NCBI GenBank assembly: GCA_964523105.1
Contig: CAZFZN010000002.1
Location: forward strand, 310,001 to 374,000
Direction of reading: 5' to 3'
DNA length: 64,000 nucleotides
Origin: V1-33 sp964523105
GTDB taxonomy: Bacteria; Verrucomicrobiota; Verrucomicrobiia; Verrucomicrobiales; V1-33
The notes beneath the pieces were generated by a model. That model was not told the origin of the DNA. It did not search any database and saw nothing but the letters and a program-made list of their open reading frames with translations. Made by a program: the position numbers and the translations under genes. Shown here in pieces: positions 56,047-64,000 of the stretch; the stretch's first letter is position 1; the number at the start of each line of letters is the position of its first letter.

Positions 56047-56907
56047 CTATCCGGAAAACTTCCGGCGCCATTCGCGCGGCGGAACTTTTTTCAGCCGCAG
56101 GAATTGACGATTGAAGTTCGCAAGGTTGGTGAAGCCGCAGCCCAGAGCGATATTCGTCACGGGCATGTCCGTCTCCGCCAGCAGCCGGCAGGCGCGGCCG
56201 ATGCGCAGTTCGTTGATGAACCCGGGCACGGTCTTGCCGGTGCGGGTTTTGAAAAACCGGCTGAAGGCTCCGGGACTCAAATGCACCAGCGCCGCGAGGT
56301 TTTCCAGATAGATCGTTTCATCGAGGCGCTTCTGAATGTACTGCACCACGCGATTCACGCGATCCTCGTCCTGCGGGTCCAGTTCCGGGGCGAATCCGCG
56401 GCTGCTCACCTCCCGCAGGTCCCGGCTCACCGCCAGCGTCTGCAGAATCTGCAGCACCGTGATGACCCGCGGCAGACCGCTCAGATCGGGACATTTCAAC
56501 AGCAGCCGCTCCACCGCGTCTCTGGTTTGCCCGGTCACCTGAAGTCCGAGCGCGGAGCGCGCGAGCAGGCGCTTCACCTGCTGCATGGCGGGCATGTCGA
56601 GCCAGCCGCGGCCCAGCCAGTCGGGATGAAAATGCAGACAAATGCTGTGCACCGGCTGCGGTCCGCCGGGTGCGGTGGCGTCGTTTTGCCAGTCATGCGG
56701 CAGATTCGATCCTACCAAAACCATATCGCCCGGTTTGAGACTGGTGACATCATCCCCCACCACGCGGTGCCCGCGGGCTTTGAGCACCATGGTGATCTCA
56801 TATTCGGGATGACAGTGCCAGACACAGCCGAAGGAGGTGCCGCGCACCACGCGGCAATGAATGCCGTCCTCGGCGCTGGCGGGAAGTTTTTCGTAGGCGG
56901 GTTTCAT
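56047..56907 (-). CDS. AraC family transcriptional regulator
   Basis: A 286-aa protein; the Met at 56907 begins the cupin sensor domain, while the longer open frame upstream overlaps the cysI 3' end and is arginine-rich noise. The N-terminal cupin has CVWHCHPEYEITMVLKARG and LKPGDMVLVGSNLPHDWQ, typical of AraC sugar sensors. The C-terminal double HTH has VQYIQKRLDETIYLENLAAL, LSPGAFSRFFKTRTGKTVPG and the second helix DMPVTNIALGCGFTNLANF, then NRQFLRLKKVPPREWRRKF. It lies 178 bp downstream of cysI on the same strand. Its ligand and targets cannot be read from the sequence. Confidence 0.92.
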   Translation of the reverse strand: MKPAYEKLPASAEDGIHCRVVRGTSFGCVWHCHPEYEITMVLKARGHRVVGDDVTSLKPGDMVLVGSNLPHDWQNDATAPGGPQPVHSICLHFHPDWLGRGWLDMPAMQQVKRLLARSALGLQVTGQTRDAVERLLLKCPDLSGLPRVITVLQILQTLAVSRDLREVSSRGFAPELDPQDEDRVNRVVQYIQKRLDETIYLENLAALVHLSPGAFSRFFKTRTGKTVPGFINELRIGRACRLLAETDMPVTNIALGCGFTNLANFNRQFLRLKKVPPREWRRKFSG

Positions 56908-57085
56908 GCGGGAGCCGTGCGGCGACGGCGAATTACCGCCCCCATAGCACAGCCCCGCAAACGAGGGAAAGCCGGGATATTGGAAAAGTATCAGTGAGGT
57001 GGTCCGCAGACTGGCGCGCGAAGCGGCTCTCCGCCCTGCGGCCCCGGTGGAGGCGACAACGCGAAGTGCGCCGGCGCGCTCCGGT

Positions 57086-58882
57086 TCAGCCCGCCGCCTC
57101 CACCTTTTGCCCCGCCAGCTTCGCGGCCCGCTCGGCGAACTCCACGTGGAACTGCTCCGGATCCGGCGCAGGGCCAGCTTTTCGTGCCCGGGCAAACCAC
57201 GCGCTGAAAGTCTCGCCGGCCTGACGCTCTTTCGCGTATGGCTCCAGATACGCCCGCACCGCGGCGGGAACGCCGTCAGTGGTCACCGTCTTGTGCTCCA
57301 GCCCCGCGAGGCGGTCGCCGGCGATGCTGCCGCCGACGAACATGGCGTACTTGCCAGGGGCGCGGCCCACAAATCCGAAATCCGCGTTGTACGGGCGGCC
57401 GCATCCGTTGGGGCAGCCGGTCATGCGAATGAGGATCGGCTCCTGCTCCAGGCCCAGTTCTCGCAGAATGTTATCAATCGCATCCAGTGCACCCGGCAGA
57501 GTGCGCTCGCTCTCACTCAGCGCGAGGCCGCACGTCGGCAGCGCCACGCAGGCGTGGGCGACACGGCGGGCCGCCGTCATGCCGTCGCTGTGCGGCACAC
57601 TGTGTTTCGCGAGGATGGCATCCACGGCGGCCTTCTGGTCCGGCGAAACGTCGGCGATGATGAGATTCGTATTTGGCGTCACCACGAACGGCAGCGCCAG
57701 TTCGCGCGCGATTTCATTGAACGCGCTCAGATAGGCCGGTCCTCCCGCGACGTCGGTCACACGGCCCATGCTGACATAAACGGCGCAGTAATGTTTCCCG
57801 TCGCCCTGCGCGTGCCAGCCGAGCTTGTCTTCGACGGACGTGAACTGAATCGCCTTCGCCGGCTCCACCGGCACCCCTGGCAAACGCGCCACCACGGCCT
57901 CGCGAAACACCTCCAGCCCCATCGTCTGAATCGTGTATTTCAGCCGCGCGTTCTTCCGCTCGGTGCGGTTTCCGTGATCGCGCTGCACCGTCACGATCGC
58001 CTCCGCCGCATCCACCGCGTGCGCGCGCGGCACGTAAAACAGCGGCTGCGCCAGAAACGGGCGCGTCGCTGTCTGCCCGTGACTCATGCCGAATCCTCCG
58101 CCTGCCACCACGGTGTATCCGGCCACCTTTCCCTCCGTCACATGCGGCACGAACCCCACATCCTGACTGAACACATCCACGTCATTGCAGGGCGGAATGG
58201 CGATGCCGAGTTTGAACTTCCGCGGGAGATACACTTTGCCGTAAATCGGGTCACCCGCGTCCGCCGCATCCGGCGCCGCCGTCTTCTCCCGCACCGCCGG
58301 GTCCACCGCCGCCTCCGCCCACGCCGGCTCCAGCCGCTCGCCGTCGAGCCAGATGTCGGCATAACTTTGCGAGCGCCAGAGAAAGCGTTTGCTCAGTTCC
58401 TCCGCCAAAAGCTGCGCATCCGCATGCACCGCATCCTTCACCGGCGCCGCCGGCCCCATTGTATTGCGCACTACGTCGCCGCAGGCGCCCATCGTCGTCA
58501 GGCCGCTGCGATTGATGCCGGCGATTACGTCCTTGAGATTTCCCTTCAGCGTGCCGTGCAGTTGGATTCCCTGACGGTTTGTCAGGCGGATCGAACCCTC
58601 GCTGCGGCGGCAGAGTTCGTCATGAATGAGCCACTGCGCCGCTGTGATGCGCCCGCCCGGCATCTTGCTGCGCACCATAAATTGCCACGCCTTGTCCAGT
58701 TTCTCCTTCGTCCGCTGCGCGCGCACATCGCGGTCGTCCTGCTGATAGGTGCCGTGAAATTTCAGCAGGACATTCTCCGCCTCCTCCACATGACTGAGCC
58801 CCGGGTCGGCAAGCGCTTCGCTAATGTGACCGCGCAGTCCGCGGGATTCGGCTTTGATTTCTTCGACGCTGGCTTTGGACAT
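57086..58882 (-). CDS. cysI: assimilatory sulfite reductase hemoprotein subunit
   Basis: A 598-aa protein that reduces sulfite to sulfide with siroheme and a 4Fe-4S cluster. The Met at 58882 (MSKASVEEIKAESRGLRGHI) is preferred to a longer frame starting at 58954. Visible family marks are LLKFHGTYQQDDRDVRAQR, IRLTNRQGIQLHGTLKGNL, MGACGDVVRN and the cluster/siroheme cysteines: Cys445-x5-Cys451 (ACVALPTCGLA) and Cys490-x3-Cys494 (TGCPNGCGRPY). All four ligands are present, so it should be active. No flavoprotein subunit or other cys gene adjoins it, so the electron donor (NADPH flavoprotein or ferredoxin) is undecided. A 120-base leader separates it from the giant repeat gene upstream. Confidence 0.93.
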   Translation of the reverse strand: MSKASVEEIKAESRGLRGHISEALADPGLSHVEEAENVLLKFHGTYQQDDRDVRAQRTKEKLDKAWQFMVRSKMPGGRITAAQWLIHDELCRRSEGSIRLTNRQGIQLHGTLKGNLKDVIAGINRSGLTTMGACGDVVRNTMGPAAPVKDAVHADAQLLAEELSKRFLWRSQSYADIWLDGERLEPAWAEAAVDPAVREKTAAPDAADAGDPIYGKVYLPRKFKLGIAIPPCNDVDVFSQDVGFVPHVTEGKVAGYTVVAGGGFGMSHGQTATRPFLAQPLFYVPRAHAVDAAEAIVTVQRDHGNRTERKNARLKYTIQTMGLEVFREAVVARLPGVPVEPAKAIQFTSVEDKLGWHAQGDGKHYCAVYVSMGRVTDVAGGPAYLSAFNEIARELALPFVVTPNTNLIIADVSPDQKAAVDAILAKHSVPHSDGMTAARRVAHACVALPTCGLALSESERTLPGALDAIDNILRELGLEQEPILIRMTGCPNGCGRPYNADFGFVGRAPGKYAMFVGGSIAGDRLAGLEHKTVTTDGVPAAVRAYLEPYAKERQAGETFSAWFARARKAGPAPDPEQFHVEFAERAAKLAGQKVEAAG

Positions 58883-59002
58883 GGTTTGTTGATCTTGGAC
58901 GCCCGGGTAGGCCGGAAAATTGCGGAACGCAACTGCAAATACCCAATTCTCCATAGGAACGGTCGGGAATTACCGTTGCTTTGTTTATAGCAGGCTCCCG
59001 AC

Positions 59003-62000
59003 TCAATACTCCGGCTGGTGAGATGCCACCCTCACCCGGCCAAAGCGTCTCGCCGGAGCCAATGCCGGCAGCACATCGCGCACGGTCACGATTTCCCAGT
59101 CGTCATCCACCGGTATGACCACGGGGGTGATGGAAGAGACCGCCCAGGGGCCGGCGGGACCCGTTGAGAATTCAGCCTGTTGGGAGTGGGCCGATGTACT
59201 GCGGCGGCGGGGGAATTGCAGTTCGCAGTATTGCAGGCCATCTCCGCCGGTGACGAGACGAATGACCGGCAGCCCGAGAGGTGCCGCCACCAAGGCCGTA
59301 TCATCGGACGCGGGATCGAGTCCGTGGGCAAATTCCACAATGTTGGCCAGACCGTCACCGTCGGCATCCTCATCCGGTTGAAGAAATGCAGGCGGGATGT
59401 TGGCGGCGGCGTATGCATGGTAGGTGACTTCCTCCGGCAGCGGGGTGAAATCAAAGGCATCCACAGCGGCAGCGGCGGCAGGATCACTGTCGGCGCTGCG
59501 GCGCAGAATCCAGCGGATGTTATGCGTGCCACCTGTCAGGAATTCAAATGATGCCGGCTTGAAATCCACATTCGTGGCGCTGCCGCGAAGCTGGCCGTCA
59601 ATTTCGCAGAGAAGCGGCGCGTTGCCCGCAGTGCGCCGCCAGAGAAAGGAGACAGTGCCCGGTCCCTCGACCTGTGTTTCCAGCCACGAGTCATTGTCCG
59701 GCGACGGTGCGCCGGCAACTGCCGCATCGACACCGTCGCTGCTGAAAGCCGCGCCGGCCACGCCCATCCAGGGCGCGGCAGGACTCGTATTCCATGTGAA
59801 AGCAGGTGCATCCAGCGCCTGCGGCAGCGGCACGGCGGGTGCCGGCGCGAATGCGAACTGATCCAGCCAGCCGTGATCGGCAGGGCTGTAGGAATTGCCG
59901 GTCGCGCTCAGAGTCCACTGCAGCACCTGAGGCCCGGAGCCGCTGACGATGCGCTCGACACGGTCCCAGCCGGCATTTGGCACGGCATTGAGAAAATTCT
60001 CACTGTTCACCTGGAAACTGAATGTTGGATTGTCGAAAAAGGGAGTGTCGCGCCGCCACCAAAAACTGACCACGCCGGGGCCGGTCACCGTGGTTTGCAA
60101 CAGTTGGGAGGGATAACGCATCGCGGCCGCAGCGTCGCTGCCATCGTGCGACACCGCCGACTGGCCGCGCCACGAAGGCAGCCCACTGGTGATCCAGGGA
60201 TAAGCGGCGGCATCGAGCGCCTCCGCAAGATCATCTGCGGTAACGTCGCCGGTGAAGGTTACGCGATCCAGGCTGACGGGCGGACTCTCATCGCTTCCGG
60301 CAGGGCACCGCTGCGTCCAGCGGATGGTGTGCAGGCCCGCAGGCAACTGCAGTGCCGCGCTGGAATATCCTTCCTGATTAGCCGTGCCGTGCTGTGCGAG
60401 CGGGAACGGCACACCATCCACGCTCCATGTCAGGCTGGTGGAAGCGGTGTAAAGAAAACTGAGCCGCCCCGGACCGGTGACACTGGTTTCAATCCATGAC
60501 TCCTCGCCGCTGCCGATGATGCCTGCGGCGGCAGCGTCACCGCCTTCGGTGGCTTGCATGGGCGCTCCGAAACCCTGCCAGAGAGCCGCTCCATCCGTGG
60601 TCCACGTCAGCGATGGAGCGTCGAGCGCTTCGGCCAGGGAAACGGACGGTGCGGTTTGATAATCAAATTCATCATGCCGCCACTCAATGCCGGCGTAGCC
60701 GCTGAACCGCCGGATGTTCCGGCCGGCGCGAGTGGTCAATGTCTCAGTGTATTTCGCCCATGCGCCGTTGTTTTCGTGCTGCCAACTGGTGAAGACACCG
60801 GGTCCGACTACGCGGCCGGCGAGGCGCGCTTCAATTCCCGAAAGCGCGAGTGCATCCTCACCGTCGTGCGTACCTGTGTTAAGAAGAGACCAGCCGTTTT
60901 CGCGAAGCAGCCAGGGAGTATCGGGCATATCGACAAGATCACCCGGCCACGGCAGCAGCGCCACGTTCGCCAGGCGCGCTCCGCCCGTAACGTCAGGTGC
61001 ACCCGGCTGCCGGCGCTGCCAGCGCACGCGGTGAGTGCCTGCGGGCACCACCAGCCGCCACGTGCCATCGATGTCGAGCACCTGGACCAGTTGGTCATCC
61101 ATCCAGAGGGTGCCCGAGGTTGTGTTCAATCCTGTCGCCCTCCAGTCGAAGCGCACTGAGGCCGGTCCGGTGACGCTGGTTTCCAGCCAGGATGCTTTCG
61201 AGTCGCCGGAAGGACCACTGACCGCGTGCAGCGGAAAGTCCGGCCAAACCGGGCCGTCGTTGACGCCGATCCACGGCTGCTGCGGACTGGTGGTCCATGT
61301 CAGGCCCGATCCTGAGAAGACCTGTGCGAGCGGCACTGCCGGCACGAAGGTCACCGCATCGAGTGCCGCCGAGGAAGCGGTGTTTCCGAATGTGGCGTCG
61401 CGATCACGATAGGTCCAGCGCACACGCTGCGGTGCATCACGCGTGATGTACACTCGCTGCTGTTCCTCCCAGCCGATGCTGCCGCGCACCATCGTTTCCT
61501 CGTCGCCGTCCATCACCGCCGGAAGCCATACCCTGAGAGTGCCGGGACTCACGGCATCGCCAAAGATTCCCGCGCGATAGCTGATGAAGCCCGGACCATG
61601 CATGGTGGTCTCCACCCACGAGCGGCTGCCGGGTGCAACATCGGCACTCGCGGCCCAGTCGATTCCGCCGCTGGAAAACCCCGCCCACTCATTCGGGCCG
61701 GTGATCCAGTCGAGGGTTTCGGCGTCCAGCGCCTGCGGGAGGGAAACCGGCGTCACCGCGAGGAGGGACACTTCATCGAGAAATACACCGCCACTCCCTG
61801 CGAGGGCTCCCGTCGGTTTGCGAAACGTCCACCGCACAGTCTGCTGCCGGCCTGACAACAACAACGACCCGCGCTCCCAGCCTGACGCTTCCGTCTCCTC
61901 CAGCGTCCACGGCACTTCCTGACCAGACACGGACATGCGCAACGCTGCGGGCACCGGACCGGAGCGGCGCATCAGAAACGTCAGTTTTCCGGGACCGGAG

Positions 62001-64000
62001 AATGACGACTCCACCCACGAATCTGTGTCTCCGGGGAGATCCTCCACGTTCGCGACATCCACACCGTCATGAGAATCGGCTGTAGAAAGCAGGCCGCCCC
62101 AGCCGCTGCTGGCCGTCCATGACTGCGACGGCCGGTCGAGCGCCTCAGCCAGCGTGGTGCCGCGAACGAAAGAAACCTGATCGAGATGCCAGTCCGGCGC
62201 GCGCAGAGTGGGAGAGCCGGTGCGGTTGTATTCCCAGCGCAGTGTTTTGCTGCCCGCAGACAAATCCACGGCGACCGACTCGCCGAAAGCACTCTGTGCC
62301 GCTCCATTCACCCGCAAAAACCTGGTGAATCCGGATGCCTGGTAATTTGAGGCCGGCGTCACCCGTTGGTTGTAACGCAGCCGGCCCGGACCAGTGACCG
62401 TCGTCTCCAGCCAGGAAGTTCCGGTAAAATCCAGATCGCCCGGCGCGGCGAAGTCCACTCCGTCAAAGCCCGCAGCCGCAGCGGCAAAGCCCTGCCATGG
62501 AGCCGTGGCACTCGTGGTGAAGGCCGGCCATTCCAGCGCGTCAACCAGCGGCACATTCGCCAGAGGCTCGAAGGCGAGCGCATCCACCAGCAGGCTGAAC
62601 TGTGAAGAGTCACTCACCGTTGGCACCAGGGAAATGCGCAGCGTGTGCGTTCCGGTGCCCTGAGCGCGGACCGTGACCTTTCTCCACGCGCCGGTCACCG
62701 GCACGGACTGGGAAAACTGCCGCGTGCCATCCAGCGTGAACCTGACGGAAGCTGTGTAAAATTGCGTAGCGCTCTCCCGCACCACCTGCGCTGCGAGGTG
62801 AAAGGTGATGAACTGTGCGCCGGACACATCGAATTCAATCCATGACTCCGCGCCGCTGGCGATCCAGGCACTTTCCAGGGCATCCACGCCATCGTATGAC
62901 AGTTCATCCTGACTGAGCCAGCCCCCCGTGCCGCCAGTGCGCGGCACAAGCCCGGGGGCATCGAGCGCCGCAGCCAGGTCATCGGAAAGCGCCGGAGTGA
63001 AACTTACCGCATCCAGGAGGGCGCGCGTGCTCAATTCCGCCCCTCCGGCACCATACGAGTGAGTCCAGCGCAGCGTATGCACTCCAGCCGGGATCAATTC
63101 CGCCCGCTGCCGCCATGAGGGTGACGAACCGCTCACGCTCCACTGCGGCGCGCCATCCATGGTGTACGCAAGACTGTCCAGCCCCGAAGCCCTCTGATAG
63201 CGAAAGCTCAGCATTCCCGGCCCGGTCACCGCCGTTTCCAGCCACGTCTCCTGGTTCGGCCCGGCATGAGAGATCGCGGCATCTCCGCCGCTGTGGGCAC
63301 CGGCCACTGCGCCGGGGACTCCGATCCATGCCCCGCTGCCGCCCGTGGTCCATGAGAGTTCCGGCGCATCCAGCGCTTCAGCCAGCGGGAGTGCCGGATG
63401 AAACGCCACTTCGTCCAGCAGCGCCCCGGCGGCGACGGAACTGTTGACGCCCGTACTCGCCGTCCAGCGCGCCGTGTGCAAACCCGGCGAGTTGGACAAG
63501 ACAACTTCCCGCAGCCAGTTCGTGGCGTTCAGCGGCATCGTGACTCCACCGTCGAGGGCGATGCGAAACGTGTCCTGACGCAATCCCGGTGCACTCGATT
63601 TGGCCTGAAAAGTCAATGCGCCGGCGCCACTCCACTGTGCTTCGATCCAGGAGGGAGTGGCCGCCACCGCGGTGGCGCCGGCGGCGGCATCCACGCCGTC
63701 CTTCGATGCGTTCGGCATTTGCCAGCCGGTCCACGGCGCTGCGGGATTCGTCGTCCACGTCAAACCACCGCCATCAAGCGCCTCCCCCAACGACGCGGCA
63801 GTCAGCGGGGTGATGCTCACTTCATCGAGAAAGACGTTCCCGCTGCTGCCGGACTCTGCGGCCCATGTCAGAAGTTTCGGCCCCGGACCTGGCAATTCCG
63901 TCCGAACCCGTTCCCACTCACCGGAATTCTGATGCGCCGCCAGGGCCTGTCCGTCGGCCCGGCTGAAATAGTTAAAAACACTGCCCTCACGCCGCCACCA
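59003..64000 (-). CDS. giant exported repeat protein, 5' end outside the window (partial)
   Basis: The frame is open from the window edge (64000), where it reads WWRREGSVFNYFSRADGQAL, to the stop at 59003: 1665 residues are visible and the start is missing. It consists of about twelve copies of a ~110-150-residue beta module with the signature ALDAPxLxWTT, then DGxDAA, then SWLETxVTGPGxLSF, then xxGxHTLRWT and LDxVxFxP. The first copy is cut by the edge. One copy (near 60800-60850) has a degenerate version, ARLAGRVVGPGVFTS. The C-terminus has EDADGDGLANIVEFAHGLDP and a short beta tail. The module resembles jelly-roll carbohydrate-binding or adhesion repeats of PVC surface proteins; the ligand is unknown. 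Confidence 0.87.
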   Translation of the reverse strand, partial: WWRREGSVFNYFSRADGQALAAHQNSGEWERVRTELPGPGPKLLTWAAESGSSGNVFLDEVSITPLTAASLGEALDGGGLTWTTNPAAPWTGWQMPNASKDGVDAAAGATAVAATPSWIEAQWSGAGALTFQAKSSAPGLRQDTFRIALDGGVTMPLNATNWLREVVLSNSPGLHTARWTASTGVNSSVAAGALLDEVAFHPALPLAEALDAPELSWTTGGSGAWIGVPGAVAGAHSGGDAAISHAGPNQETWLETAVTGPGMLSFRYQRASGLDSLAYTMDGAPQWSVSGSSPSWRQRAELIPAGVHTLRWTHSYGAGGAELSTRALLDAVSFTPALSDDLAAALDAPGLVPRTGGTGGWLSQDELSYDGVDALESAWIASGAESWIEFDVSGAQFITFHLAAQVVRESATQFYTASVRFTLDGTRQFSQSVPVTGAWRKVTVRAQGTGTHTLRISLVPTVSDSSQFSLLVDALAFEPLANVPLVDALEWPAFTTSATAPWQGFAAAAAGFDGVDFAAPGDLDFTGTSWLETTVTGPGRLRYNQRVTPASNYQASGFTRFLRVNGAAQSAFGESVAVDLSAGSKTLRWEYNRTGSPTLRAPDWHLDQVSFVRGTTLAEALDRPSQSWTASSGWGGLLSTADSHDGVDVANVEDLPGDTDSWVESSFSGPGKLTFLMRRSGPVPAALRMSVSGQEVPWTLEETEASGWERGSLLLSGRQQTVRWTFRKPTGALAGSGGVFLDEVSLLAVTPVSLPQALDAETLDWITGPNEWAGFSSGGIDWAASADVAPGSRSWVETTMHGPGFISYRAGIFGDAVSPGTLRVWLPAVMDGDEETMVRGSIGWEEQQRVYITRDAPQRVRWTYRDRDATFGNTASSAALDAVTFVPAVPLAQVFSGSGLTWTTSPQQPWIGVNDGPVWPDFPLHAVSGPSGDSKASWLETSVTGPASVRFDWRATGLNTTSGTLWMDDQLVQVLDIDGTWRLVVPAGTHRVRWQRRQPGAPDVTGGARLANVALLPWPGDLVDMPDTPWLLRENGWSLLNTGTHDGEDALALSGIEARLAGRVVGPGVFTSWQHENNGAWAKYTETLTTRAGRNIRRFSGYAGIEWRHDEFDYQTAPSVSLAEALDAPSLTWTTDGAALWQGFGAPMQATEGGDAAAAGIIGSGEESWIETSVTGPGRLSFLYTASTSLTWSVDGVPFPLAQHGTANQEGYSSAALQLPAGLHTIRWTQRCPAGSDESPPVSLDRVTFTGDVTADDLAEALDAAAYPWITSGLPSWRGQSAVSHDGSDAAAAMRYPSQLLQTTVTGPGVVSFWWRRDTPFFDNPTFSFQVNSENFLNAVPNAGWDRVERIVSGSGPQVLQWTLSATGNSYSPADHGWLDQFAFAPAPAVPLPQALDAPAFTWNTSPAAPWMGVAGAAFSSDGVDAAVAGAPSPDNDSWLETQVEGPGTVSFLWRRTAGNAPLLCEIDGQLRGSATNVDFKPASFEFLTGGTHNIRWILRRSADSDPAAAAAVDAFDFTPLPEEVTYHAYAAANIPPAFLQPDEDADGDGLANIVEFAHGLDPASDDTALVAAPLGLPVIRLVTGGDGLQYCELQFPRRRSTSAHSQQAEFSTGPAGPWAVSSITPVVIPVDDDWEIVTVRDVLPALAPARRFGRVRVASHQPEY

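Noticed and set aside
58962..59002. Inverted repeat GTCGGGA / TCCCGAC between the giant repeat gene and cysI
   Set aside because: Only 7 bp with a 27-base loop and no T run, too weak to call a terminator or a riboswitch. No SAM-riboswitch core was recognised in the 120-base cysI leader.

Overview
The window looks like chromosomal DNA of a GC-rich, free-living member of the Verrucomicrobiota (PVC superphylum). This rests on gene content: a DUF1549/DUF1553 plus DUF1501 pair, a planctomycete-type cytochrome c domain fused to ankyrin repeats, several ECF sigma factors of the Sig-70_X6 type beside very large serine/threonine kinases, and many giant secreted proteins built from lamin-tail, CotH, FG-GAP, LamG and beta-helix modules. 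No rRNA, tRNA, CRISPR array, intact transposase or phage replication gene was seen. Most starts were placed at the Met that opens a plausible signal peptide or conserved domain; few have a clear Shine-Dalgarno sequence.

Layout. 1-11.4 kb (minus strand): a small Mrr-like/bactofilin protein, a CotH multidomain secreted protein and an FG-GAP/lamin-tail secreted protein. 11.7-15.1 kb (plus): the DUF1549/1553-DUF1501 pair, closed by a strong hairpin terminator. 15.2-19.0 kb (plus): a MITE-like inverted repeat, then housekeeping genes menD, menH and tgt. 19-21.7 kb (minus): kinase 1. 22.3-24.7 kb (plus): a secreted beta-helix protein whose 3' end overlaps a convergent Gfo/Idh/MocA oxidoreductase. 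25.9-32 kb (minus): an ECF sigma - kinase 2 - ankyrin/toroid/cytochrome c unit, with a decayed cytochrome-type gene fragment just upstream of the sigma gene. 32.3-47.0 kb (plus): another ECF sigma gene followed by a tightly packed five-gene set of exported proteins: a 596-aa beta-rich protein, a peptidase S74 tail-fibre-like protein, a 2688-aa giant, a 281-aa Ca-loop protein and a MORN-repeat anchor protein. 47-56 kb (minus): a third ECF sigma, a gutted kinase remnant, two small membrane proteins, a tandem retropepsin-ankyrin protein and kinase 3 with TPRs. 56-59 kb (minus): an AraC regulator and the sulfite reductase hemoprotein. 59-64 kb (minus): a giant repeat protein that runs off the window.

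How it fits together. Two themes recur. One is ECF sigma/kinase signalling units, each with its own unusual effector (ankyrin/heme protein, aspartic protease/ankyrin protein, or the exported five-gene set). The other is a large exported proteome, several members of which end in a similar calcium-loop plus short beta-rich tail that could be a shared sorting module. The candidates for undescribed biology are the sigma-linked 32-47 kb operon, the catalytically dead Mrr nuclease whose zinc ribbon is split by a bactofilin domain, and the kinase-linked single-chain tandem retropepsin.
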